DNA of 64,000 bases from Apis mellifera (Eukaryota > Arthropoda > Insecta > Hymenoptera > Apidae). Position numbers and translations under genes: made by a program. The notes under the pieces were generated by a model. The model did not search any database. It saw only the letters and a program-made list of their open reading frames with translations, and had not been told where the DNA came from. Position 1 is the stretch's first letter. Every line of letters begins with the position of its first letter. Shown here piece after piece: positions 12,505 through 23,000 of this stretch. Location: assembly GCF_003254395.2 (NCBI RefSeq), contig NC_037638.1, forward strand, positions 22,335,352 through 22,399,351, written 5' to 3'.

Positions 12505-12794
12505 ACGTTCATGGATCATCTTTGAAAGGATTCTAGAAGCAAGTACAAAAGTTAATACATATATATATAGAAAAATATCGATCGAAACTTGTTTATTAAG
12601 TTACGAGCAATTTAAGTTTATGTCAAATGAAGTTAGATAGAATATCTCCATCGCACCACCATCTTGCCTCGTCTAATCTAAAGTTCAATTGCTCGTAATC
12701 TAACAAACAAGACCTCTACCTATATTTTTCCGTATCAAACACTTTTCGTTTTATTCCCCAAAATCAATCCTTTAAGGATATTCGCCATTAACGT
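12505..12794. repeat. Long imperfect inverted repeat (hairpin), about 290 bp
   Basis: The arms 12505-12640 and 12665-12794 are reverse complements along almost their whole length with scattered mismatches and short indels. The best part is 12587-12620 against 12680-12713, built around TTACGAGCAATT, which matches perfectly in both arms. Further out, GAAAAATAT, AAAGGATT and ACGTT.ATGG also pair. The turn is at about 12644-12661. If transcribed, either strand could fold into a long stem. It carries no open frame of note. It could be an old foldback or MITE-like element, a hairpin-RNA locus, or a small-RNA precursor; the sequence alone does not decide. Confidence 0.75.
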
Positions 12795-14372
12795 CCTAGT
12801 CAGTGCAAACCGGAAGCAATCTACCCACTCTCTGTCATCATCACGGCTTCCATTTCCGGATCCATGGTAATTTCGTAATGAAATTTCGTAACGAAGAGAG
12901 GGGGATGGTGTGAGAGTAGATTAGAGAATCTTGATAGAACGGTTGGCGACGGTTGAATTCTGAAATAACTTTTCGATGGAGGGTCGTTTGGGTTCGGATT
13001 ACACACGGGCCGAATCGAGAGTAACGAGGCTAATTTGCTTCTGTATCACTCGAGGCCGGAGGTTTTGATCGTCTCGCAATTTTTATTATCGCCACGAGTC
13101 CGCTCCCTCCTCGATTCCGTGCCTCTTCTTTCCCGCGGTGCCGGGGGTGAATGAGCGACGGTGGAGGAAGAAATAACCCGCTAAATTTGTCTTCCTTTTC
13201 TTCATCCTCTTTGGAGGGTGGGGAGGGAGGGAGACGTTTACGTCGATAATGATTGTGTTGCTTGGCTCTGCCGAGATTGGCGCGCGTTGACAAATAACGC
13301 CAATCGCTTCCCATCCCCATCCTTTGGCCGAGGATTATCCGATGGCAATCGTGGACAATTTTCGCTTTATTTTTATCGGGGGATGCGCCTTAATTTCTTC
13401 TCCGTTTCTTCCCTCTCTTGATAGGGACGGAGAAAAGTCTGGAAATAAAGTGCTTCGATAATCTGAGTCGCGTCGAGAATCTGATTCTGTGTATATAGTC
13501 GGCGATAAGGATCGTTTATTATTTATGATCGAGATAAAAATGTAAGAGGAAAATCTCGATTCTTCAACAAAAATTACACGAACGAGGTATAATTATGATA
13601 AGAGTATGTAATGTAGCTTCAATTTAAAAGTATTTCGACAATTTTTTAAAAATTGTTTGTCTATCATTATTTTGTATTGCCCGTTCGTAATAGTAATTTA
13701 AAATACTCGAGTTATATGGGACATTTGGTAATATAAATATACAATGATCAATTTAATTTAAGAGAATCAAGAAGCATAGAAAATTTTTTTGGTAGTTTCA
13801 AGAATCTTCGCGAACGTGATAGAACGGTACATGATAGAACAAAGTGGATGGAAAGGTAAAGACGACAGAGAAAAATTATAGGGCATCGTTTAGATATATT
13901 GGTCGAATAAAGTATAACTAACTGGTATATTATAAATATAGGGAGTGAGAGAGAGAGAGAGAGAGGGGAGGAGATCGGTTTTCGACGAGGTCAGCGGTGA
14001 AATGAATTAAACGGACCGTTTTCCGCACCAACGTTGCTTGTATATCGGAAATTTAATGGGTCACTGGTATCCACCACGACCTAATTGTACCGATCCGGAC
14101 GATTAAGCGGTGGAAAAATGTGATTTCACGGTAATTCACGGACTTGGACAAAACGTGCACGCCTTATTTTTCAATTATTGCGCATTAATGATGCACTGTT
14201 AATTCGATCGAGCACGATGACGTTGTTTGAAATAAACGCGCTCCTTTCATCGGGCCCATAAATATTCCCGATGAAAATCGAATAACAAACTATAACGAAC
14301 GATTAAATTCACCTCGCGTTTTCGGATTTTCCGATGGGAAATTAGATACCGATATTTGATTCAAATTGAGAG
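12795..14372. other. Non-coding stretch upstream of the 14373 exon candidate
   Basis: No recognisable gene. GC-rich at 13030-13330, AT-rich at 13500-13800. It has a near-perfect AT palindrome near 13639-13660 and a short GA run at 13945-13965. An ATAAATA box (about 14247-14255, in the context cccATAAATATTCCC) lies about 120 bases before the candidate start codon at 14373 and may be a core promoter element; this is inference. Confidence 0.5.
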
Positions 14373-14405
14373 ATGAAGCTGTCACTTGTTTTCCTGATTA
14401 TCCAG
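14373..14405 (+). CDS. Candidate first coding exon, secretory or membrane protein (partial)
   Basis: ATG at 14373 (context GAGAGATGA) opens eleven codons, MKLSLVFLIIQ, which end in phase 0 exactly at CCAG/GTATGT, a strong splice donor at 14406. A lysine followed by an unbroken run of L, V, F and I residues is the typical start of a signal peptide, and genes for secreted or membrane proteins often split here with a long first intron. An ATAAATA box lies about 120 bases upstream. I could not identify exon 2: an acceptor at 15068 (gcgttttag) leads into an open frame in the right phase but an unconvincing protein. The protein family is unknown. Confidence 0.35.
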
Positions 14406-15315
14406 GTATGTATCGATCGATATTATAAATAAACATATTCATTTTTATATAACTCTACAATAATTATAGAATTGAACCATATTCTTCGGTGCATCGAAGT
14501 CAAAGAACCGAAACGACGAATCAATCGATTAAATATTTCGATTTTTCTCCATTCATCAATTCGTACGAGCAACAATCCTTTCATCTTGGACTATTCCAAC
14601 CCTTTGACCTTCAAACGTACCATAATTCCCCTCCACGACCGTAAAGAAACCGAGTTCGCCTCGAGTCTTCACTTGCTATATTCCGTATCTATCCGAAGAT
14701 ATTCTCACACGATCGTAAAAAAAAAAAAAAAAAAAGGAAAGAAAGAAAGAAAAAGAAAAGTTCGGGGAGGGATTTGCAGGTGAGAAAGAAACGATCCGTC
14801 TCTCGACTCGCGTCGCAGAGTGACTCGGTGCCCTTAAGGGTTCGAATCCTTCTCGTTCCTCTCTCCTCCTTGATTCCTACATCCGTTCAATTCTGCCGCT
14901 CATCCCCGGGGGCTGTGTAACACGTGCGTGGCACGGGGAAGACCGTCTGTAGGAGGGTGGAATCGGCGGCGGCGGCGGCGGCGGCGGCGAAGCGGAGGGC
15001 GGTGGTGGAGGGAGCCGCGCAAGAGTAACTGCTAGTAACAATGTTTTCTCACCCTTTTGCGTTTTAGCGGCGGGTAGAGAGGGTGAGGCGTGGGGTGAGC
15101 CGCCACCCTCCTCGTTCTTCCTTCCCCCTTCGCGCTACCCCACCGCGTACGAAGCGAAGCTCGGTTATACACCCTCCGCAATCAATTTCGTCAATACCGC
15201 TTGTTGCGGAGGGGTGGCTGTGCTGTCTCGCCCGCGGCTCCCTTCAACCCGCCCCGCGCCACCTCATCCCTCCTCTGTGTCGTTCTTCTCAGGAGAAGGG
15301 TCTGTTGATAGATTT
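14406..15315. other. Non-coding stretch (possible intron) with GGC repeat
   Basis: No recognisable exon. It holds a poly-A run at about 14718-14736 followed by GAAA-rich sequence, the (GGC)n repeat at 14964-14989, and GC-rich DNA at 15060-15300. A tRNA B-box look-alike at about 14837-14847 (GGTTCGAATCC) has no tRNA around it. A plus-strand open frame (15083-15487) begins on GTG and shows no domain. Confidence 0.5.
14964..14989 (+). repeat. (CGG)n trinucleotide repeat
   Basis: Eight to nine GGC/CGG units in a GC-rich block. It is not inside a credible coding frame. Confidence 0.9.
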
Positions 15316-15912
15316 TTACCAACGGTTTTTCGAGCCGACCATAAAGTCATCCAACTCCTTTTGTCTTCTCTTTTTTCGACCCGATTTTCTTTCTGATTTC
15401 TCGTGGATCGATATCGTTGCTCCTTTGTGTGATTTAAATCTGAATACTCTTTTATCGTTCATTCGTGAATATGGTATTACGGGATGATGTTCACGACGAT
15501 CCTCGTGAAATTTAGAAAGAATATATAGAAATGTGTGATAGAAACATTCACAATAAAAATAAGAATAGTTTAGTATATCGAATAAATTTTTATTTGTGAG
15601 GTATAAGCGAGAAATTAATTTTCGGCCAGAATCTTCGAAAATTTCCCTTTCGATGATTAACGCGAGTATAAAATAAGAGACGAAGATGAGGTGAGAAGCG
15701 AAATGGAATATGTCAACTGTGCCTTGTTTCTGAATGTTCGAGCAGAGAATGATTCGATCGTTTATTAAGGCTCGTTTCACAAATATTGTTTCAAAGTTTA
15801 GAAGCGGGAGAGAGGTTAATCCTGCAGGACTATCTAACGATCGAAGATCTTGAGATACAACGGTTTTCAGTGAAATAACAAGCCTCCGGGCATCCGTGAC
15901 CCTAACGTTCAT
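15316..15912 (-). CDS. Hypothetical open reading frame, 198 codons
   Basis: This is the longest ATG-started frame outside the minisatellite; the frame is open upstream to about 16083 (over 250 codons). From the ATG at 15912 the predicted protein has one hydrophobic stretch at residues 68-87 (ends FILALII), a Y/F/C-rich segment at 108-133, and a very basic C-terminus (about 160-185). The start context is poor and I recognise no domain. With about 6 percent stop codons expected, an open run this long is unusual, but bee DNA has few TAG/TGA-rich contexts and the opposite strand also has an open frame. It may be chance, or an exon of an unknown gene. Confidence 0.2.
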   Translation of the reverse strand: MNVRVTDARRLVISLKTVVSQDLRSLDSPAGLTSLPLLNFETIFVKRALINDRIILCSNIQKQGTVDIFHFASHLIFVSYFILALIIEREIFEDSGRKLISRLYLTNKNLFDILNYSYFYCECFYHTFLYILSKFHEDRREHHPVIPYSRMNDKRVFRFKSHKGATISIHEKSERKSGRKKRRQKELDDFMVGSKNRW

Positions 15913-16083
15913 TCGCGTATTTCGTTCTTCCTCTTCCCCATATAATTGGAGTCCATGATTCTGTGCAAATATCACGTAACCAAGCAAACAATAGCTCTGC
16001 GAGGCATAGACTATACAAACAAAATAAGAATGTCTATCAGGTGGAGCGGAAACGGATGGTAAATTGGGCAACGGTTTATTATA

Positions 16084-18419
16084 TATTTAACGGAAATACG
16101 TATTCCTCCATGTTTATTAACAACAAGAGAGGGGGGAGGAAAGAGTGGAACAAATTTTTTTCACTTCCTTTCCTTTACGTCGTAATAATAAATACGGGCA
16201 AACTCGTCTCGTAAATCGCGATTAAACCGGCCGACAGACGGATCGATATTTCAAAAATCCAGCGGAGAAGAAGGTTACAATACATCCGGCATTTAAGTAT
16301 TTCCGCAAAGGTTCGGGAATCACAATATCCACGGCTTAAGCCCGTTCCTCGAACGCCACTTCTGTCGGTGGATCCTTTCTCCGCCGATCCTCCCACGCCC
16401 CCTTCCCTCCCTCCCCCGCTTCGATATAAATATCGATTACCTCGGTTATCCGGATAATCCTTACAGATTGAAATTACCATTCGTACCCGTGGTGCCTGTA
16501 ACACGAAGGCACGGGATGTGTAGCACGCACCACGCCTCGTCGTTTTTTCATTTTCCCTCTCCCGTACAATTTCTACAATCTTCTCGTATCTCTTTTCTTT
16601 CGGTGGATTTTTAATTACGGAGAACGAATCTCGAACGAAATTTTTGACGTTCGTCTGCGAATCGATTTGATAGAGACGAATTATTTCGAGATGGTGATTA
16701 AACTCCTCACTTATTTAAAACTACCAAGCGGTCATGCTTTCAAGAATCAATTAATCTTACGATAACGTTATCGATGGTTATAAAATAAATAAGATAGAAA
16801 TTTCGTGTGTGATCTTTATCAGAATCTTATTCATGAAAAAGTGAAAATAATAATACCGATGATGATGATTCTATTATTCGTTTCTAATAATTCACCGCGC
16901 ATTTATTTTATCGACTCACAATACGACTCGAGTGCGATAAATATTTGAGCGCATTCGACGACACGTAGTGTTACGTTCTATTTTTCTACCTGCTCGCGCT
17001 CTTCCTTTTCCCTCGCGCGAAAACTTCCTCTGAGAAGAAGAAATCTTACGTTATCAAACGTTCGAAAGTGTCCCATCCAATTCGTGAAACGGTCCTGATC
17101 GACGTTGTGTTTATCTCCAAAGTGGGAAAAGATTGGACGCGAAATATGGCCTTTTTTTTTTTTTTTTCGACGAGCGCGATCAGAGGGAGAAGAAGGAACG
17201 GCTCGTCGCTAAGCCTCGATAATTTTAGTTACGACAGCAGCCACCCTCTCCTGTGCCCGCAATTTTCTGCAGGTTGATTCTCCTTTAATAGACCCCGTTA
17301 GTTCACGTTACTCTTCCACTCTGGTACGCGATTTAATATTTTTATTCCTCCTCCTTTGGCGCGACGAGACACGAGACCCGTCCTTTATGTACAGGCGTGG
17401 AACATTGACACGTACATACACGAAGCTCGTAGTTTTTTGCGCTTGAAACGCTCGCGGGATGGAAGGGGATGAAATGAGAAAGAGAGAGAGAGAGAAGGAA
17501 AGAGCGGGGTAGTAATGGTGAATGGTCTCATTAAAGGAAAACGTTACCGGGAAACTCTTGCCGAGGGACGAGGCGCAGGCCTATTTACCGGTTTTATTTT
17601 TAGAAAAAAGCGCTCGATGCCTAGGCAAAAGCCTCTAAACTCGGTTTAATGCTTCATAAGTCAAACGAAACCGGCAATTTTCATCGGTACTATTATACCG
17701 AAGTGCTTTTCACCGGTCAATCGAGAAATTCCTTTATTCATTTATTACCACCTTTTCGACGCGCCGCGCTCAGGAGGGGGGGACGCCCCCGCGCGTTAGT
17801 CATTTTCAGTTCATTCAAATAATCACAGAGCGGAACCATAGATAGGGGTTGGAGGGGGGGGCGAAACGTTTCGTCGATCGTTGACCGACCGGCTCTGTTA
17901 TCGAGCCATCGCGAATTTTAATCGCTTGTCGAAACTGTCCGTCATACTTCAAATCGTGGTATTTTACTACCATTTTTCCCCTCCCTAAAAAAAAAAAAAA
18001 AAAGAAAAAAAAGGAAAATATCCTCCAGGTTCCGATAAAAAAAAAACGAGCGGCACTATATTCGATGAATTTTCACCCTCTATCTCTATTGATCACTCTG
18101 TAACACCCATTGTAGAACCGAACCAAGAACGATATTCGTATAAGTAACTCGTTACGATATCAATCAGTGACTCGTCGAAAAAAAAAAAAAAAAGAAAAAA
18201 ATAAACCCGTAACTTCAACTTCGACGGGGAACGAAGGATCGATACGATTTCAATGATCACACATTTGTCAAACACATCCCTCTCTCTTTTCGAATAAAAC
18301 GATAACGCTTTTACATAATTCTCTTCCAGAAAGTTACAGAGCATAAAAGAAGCTGCCTGTGGTGGTTGTTCGTCCAACTCCCTCTCCTTCGTATCCGGGT
18401 TGAAATCTTGGTTCGGCCT
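16084..18419. other. Non-coding stretch
   Basis: No recognisable gene. Poly-T at 17152-17168, poly-A at 17988-18012 and 18179-18200, a GA run at 17481-17495, and short G- or C-runs near 17776 and 17852. AT-rich at 16740-16930; otherwise CpG-rich. Nothing here reads as a protein-coding exon. Confidence 0.5.
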
Positions 18420-18527
18420 TAGTCAGTACGATCCCCGAACTCGGTGGGACGTAAAAGAATTCGGTTCATTCGATAGCACGCATGGACGGAGCCGGCTTTT
18501 ATCCGTTTTATGAGGTTTGCGTGCGTC

Positions 18528-18552
18528 CTCGTCGTCGTCGTCGTCGTCGTCG
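18528..18552 (+). repeat. (CGT)n trinucleotide repeat
   Basis: Eight CGT units; the minus-strand reading gives poly-D or poly-R and is not a gene. Confidence 0.9.
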
Positions 18553-19004
18553 GGGAAAACCGAGACCGCGGCTTTTTCCATCCGTTGCGACCGCGGCGAA
18601 TAAAAATGCCAGACACGTCGACGATCCCGCGCCCACCATTCGATTCGTTTGACGTGACGATTGATCGCGGTCGCGCGCTCCCTTTTCTCTTCCCCCTCCT
18701 CTTCCCTCTCTCCTCCCTCCCTCCTCCTCCTCCCTTTGCGCGGCCGGCACACGCACATACGCGCGCCTCTCGCCTCCCATCCCTCTCGTCCATTATCTAA
18801 TTGCCGCGCGTAAGTAATTATCGAGCGATGGACGGGAAGACGAGGCCACACGCGCGGCCTCGTGATTTCGATCGCCGCGCGCAATCGCGGCGGCGGCGGT
18901 GCGCGCGCGAGGCGGCCACGAGCCGGGATAGCCGCGGGTAATACGTATTACGGATACCGCCGCTGTTTGTACACACGGCGTACGAGCAAACAGACTATGA
19001 ATTC

Positions 19005-19047
19005 GTGTACCACCGATTGCCATTTATGAAATTAAATTTCATAGCCG
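19005..19047. repeat. Duplicated element, copy 1
   Basis: The stretch containing CCATTTATGAAATTAAATTT is repeated at 20035-20078 with the preceding TACCA.CGAT also kept. Copy 1 contains an inverted repeat (ATGAAAT, TAA, ATTTCAT). Read on the minus strand, both copies place an ATG (ATGGC) directly after the AT-rich core. AT-rich cores like this resemble homeodomain-type binding sites, but no factor can be named from the sequence. Confidence 0.6.
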
Positions 19048-19080
19048 GTGATCACCTGCGCTCTCCTCCCCCCAACTCTC

Positions 19081-20034
19081 TCGCTTCCGCCAACGCGACA
19101 CGACGGTGCTTTTTCTCTCTCTCTTTCTCTCTCGAATTGGTCCTGAATCCCGCGGGATAGAAAGTAGCGTGCTGTATGGACGTTTCGTTTTTTTTTTTTT
19201 TATTTTTGAACGACATTTTTCTTAGTTTGAAGAAAGGATCTTCGTATGCGCTGTAGTTTTTTGGTAAATTGATTTTATATATTTCAAACTTTAATGTTTA
19301 GGTTTGATCAAAATAGATGGTAAATGGATTTAAGTTGTTTCAGCATAGAATAGAAAGTAATAATTCCAGATTTCTGGCCATTCTTGTATCTTTGTAAAAA
19401 TAATATTTCTCGTTTGTAGAGAGGATTTTTCAATAGAGAGCTTACGATATATTTTAATAATAAAAATAAGAGATGATTGAAAACAATTCTTCAATTTTAA
19501 TCGCGAGATCTCTACAATTTAATTAAATACGGATGGCTCGTTAATGGTACAATCACAGATTGTAGATAACGGTAGATATTTATTAAAGAAAATTTATATC
19601 TATTGAAAGAGAATCAAATATTATATAACATTCTGAATAGAAACAGAAATCGACGAGGAACAATGAACGAATCCAGATTCGTTATAGTATTCACAAAAAT
19701 ATCCGAATATTGAGAGATCGATTTACAATTTTAAATTTTCAATATTTCAATATTAATATTAACGATATAATAATCGATCTTTGTTCTTAATTGGAAAGAA
19801 AAAAAGTAATTACAAATGATTAAAATTTTTAATCATTCAAATACAATCCGTTTGAACGAATTCACTTTTTCCAAACTCGTATCGATGAAGAAATATCCGA
19901 ATATGTGGAATATTTCTAACGTGAAAAAAAAAAAACGAAAAGTCGATCGATCGCGACCCGCCGAAAGAATACGAGCAAATAATTCAACACAATTGTTTGC
20001 ATGTAGTCGCCCACTACCAAACATGACCGCGCTG
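19081..20034. other. AT-rich non-coding stretch
   Basis: CT-rich at 19110-19135, poly-T at 19190-19201, then very AT-rich from 19200 to about 19960. No recognisable gene or RNA. It separates the two copies of the duplicated element. Confidence 0.55.
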
Positions 20035-20078
20035 GTTACCAACGATAGCCATTTATGAAATTAAATTTGATGGTCCGC
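20035..20078. repeat. Duplicated element, copy 2
   Basis: Partner of 19005-19047, about 1.03 kb away. The 20-base core is identical. The right arm of the inverted repeat has changed (ATTTGAT instead of ATTTCAT), so the dyad is weaker here. Confidence 0.6.
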
Positions 20079-23000
20079 GGTCGGCTGGTTGCTATTGGTA
20101 TATTCGAAGTGACGTTGAATTTCACGGAATAACAGCGATCCTTTCATTCAGCCTCTCTGCCCTCCCAGCCCCGGGATCAGAGATGCACGAATTATTCGTT
20201 CATTTACGAACACATTCCACCACTTACAAACATGCATTTCCACTGGTAATTCTCAAACGACACGAAGAATCTTGTTTGCGACTTGTTTGCGTTTCTATAA
20301 ATCTCAAATCTCCTATTATTTCGCATTATCTCTCCTCTTCCTTTTTCTTATAGCTTTCCCGTGAATTGTGATTATTCTTTAATAATAGATCTTTAGGGAT
20401 CAAGATAAAAATTGGTATATACAAAATCGTCGATTGAAATTTATTTGTCAAGCGATTAGATTGGATGAAGATAGAGCGAGACAATTTTATCTTCAAGGCA
20501 AAGCTAAATCGCTTGCAACTTAATAAATTAATTAGCCAACCATTTTCATATATTAACTTTTACGTTTGTTTTAATCCCTTAAATCCAAAACCGTTTCATT
20601 GAATATATTAACACAGATACGTTGAAGATATTCGCGTAATATAATTCGAGATAATAATATCCCGATAAAATTTCGTAAATTCTTCTCTAATATCATCTTG
20701 TATTAAAATTCATAATTATACGAATTACAAAATAACAAAAATATATATATATATATAGAGATAGAAGAGAGAGAGAGAAAGAATCAATTAACCAAGATGA
20801 GGAAACCAGGTGTTTCCCTCTCGAATCATAAAAGCAAATTAATACTGTCTCAACGCGACATAAGGGAGAAAGATGAAAAAGAAAGGAGAGAAAAAAAAAA
20901 AGGAAAAAAACGAAGCGTAACGGCAAGTTGTCGATTGTCTCACGTCCGATTAGTCGGGAACAACGTAAGGGTGAATCCCCATGGCGCCGATACTTTCCAG
21001 GCATCGGGCTAACAAGAAGGAGTACACAGATGCGTGCTCGGCTCGTAATTAAATAAAAAGTCCATCAGTTATAGTGGTGTTTCGAAACTGTTGTCGGGCG
21101 CCGACAGGATCAAGGACTCGCGGGAATTTAGATGGGAAACACGTCGGTGTTGCCGGTATCGATCCTCGATTACGTCGACGCTTGTATGCACAGGGTTTCT
21201 GTGCCCGAATTAAAAGCGCTCATCAATAAATGATCGGGGGTCGAATCGGTGGAAAAAAAAAAGAAAAAGAAAAAAAAAATGCGGAGGCCGGTCGATACCG
21301 TGCATTCATTTTTTTGTTTTTTTAACGATTCAATAATACGTGTATATACATACATATACATATATATATTTATTTAAAAAAAAAAAGAAAGAGAGAAAAA
21401 CATGGAAAAAACATAAAAAGAAAAATTGAAACACAACACCTGTGATAAAGGTACCTGGGCATAGTGGTTCGCGATGGAAATACAACGATTGGACACCTGT
21501 CAATTCCAGTTTCCATTAATTTCCAAAACAAAAAAAAAAGGAAAAAAAACAAAAAAAGAAAAAAGAAAGAAAGAAAGAAAAAAACGAAAAAAAAGAAAAA
21601 AAAGGAAAAAATACGCTTCGCGTACAAATCTTTTGCACGGAACAATTCTGTTCGGGGGTGCATTCAGCAGCCTCGTCCGGCGGAGCGCTAAAAACACGTT
21701 TTTTGGGATCGTTTTCGCGCCGACAAACGGGAAACGCGGTTCAACGTCGAGTTGTGCCCGATTTACAAATCGTCCGACCGAAGTTGCGACCATTTTCCGC
21801 CTAAAAGTCCGTGAATTATAGGCGGCCACGCGCACAGCGAAAGTTTAGTGGTCGTTTCGTGGTCCCAACTTTTACATCACGCGGTCGCTGTAAATTTGAA
21901 AACTGATTATACGAAATGTATACGTAGATCGCGCTATTCAAATGTTACAGTCTCTCTGGATATTAAAAAAAAAAAGAATTTTTTAAAAATTCCTCGTCTC
22001 GTGAATTGATATTTTCACTCGATGGGGGTTATCCAAATATTTTAAATATTTGATGTATATATATGATATATGTCGTAACGTGTGCATCCAATGATACGGG
22101 AGAGGATTTCGTGGAAAATGTTTAACATACGAAGTCAAATGTTGTTTCACCGTGGTAGACACGCGTCAAGTGGGAAGAAAATCGAGGAAAATGACCAAGC
22201 AATAGAATCGACGTTCGGTAAATCGACGTCGATGGCCTCGTCGGCCGCTTCTCCTCGAGAGATCTCTCTCTCTCCTCCTATCTCCCGTTTGGCTTCACCC
22301 TAATCGACCTCGAGGCCCTCCGAAATTCGGTTCAATCCATTTCTGAGGGTAGTTTTCTTTAGCGCACCTGATCCCACGAATCACCCTCGGCACGTTCGAC
22401 GTACGATCATTATTTAAACGCCAGTGGAATCATTGTTTAAGGATCAAGCCAAGCGCTTCTCCACTCGTGTTGTCGTTTTCACAAATTTGCTGCGAAATTT
22501 GGAAAAAAAAATTCTTAAAAAGAAAATAATCTCACGACTTTATACGAAAATTTTACATTACATTAAATCTTATTATTTCGATATTCAATTTCTCACATCC
22601 TCTTTGCTTTGTATAGATATTTTCTGCACGATTAAATTGTACGTTGGTCCCTCGTGCATGGTCGAAAGAAAATTAAACTTGACACTCGTTCGAAATTCTT
22701 ATTGCTATTACTGCATAAGCACGAGAGAAGAATTTAATGCGAGGCAGCGCGGATCATGAATCATGCAGGCGGGGTAAGCGGGCGCATTTGTTTGTGATTA
22801 GGTTGATTGAAGAGGAGTTATACAGTATCGACGTCAGCGACAATGCTAGGCCGAAAGTTGTAGCGGGCGATGTCGGCAAATTGGTGAAAGGGTTGGCTTC
22901 AAACTGAAATTGAGAGGGGTTGGACGTCGCCGGTACCCAACATCAGAAGGGCAGAGGCGGGATACGACGCTTCTGGGCTGTCGTGAACCCTGGGCTGGAG

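Larger units (their letters stand above)
18420..19080. other. GC/CpG-rich block with CGT repeat
   Basis: A 0.6-kb block dense in CG. It contains a (CGT)n run (18528-18552), a pyrimidine-rich stretch (18675-18740) and a CG/GC-rich patch (18885-18930). Open frames occur in nearly every reading frame because stop codons are rare in such DNA; none is recognisable. Its right end contains the first copy of the 19005/20035 duplicated element. It could be a promoter or enhancer region; inference only. Confidence 0.45.

Noticed and set aside
14810..14860. tRNA-like B box (GGTTCGAATCC) with a partly matching acceptor stem
   Set aside because: No A box, no D arm and no anticodon arm of the right size upstream; the T-arm stem is also imperfect.
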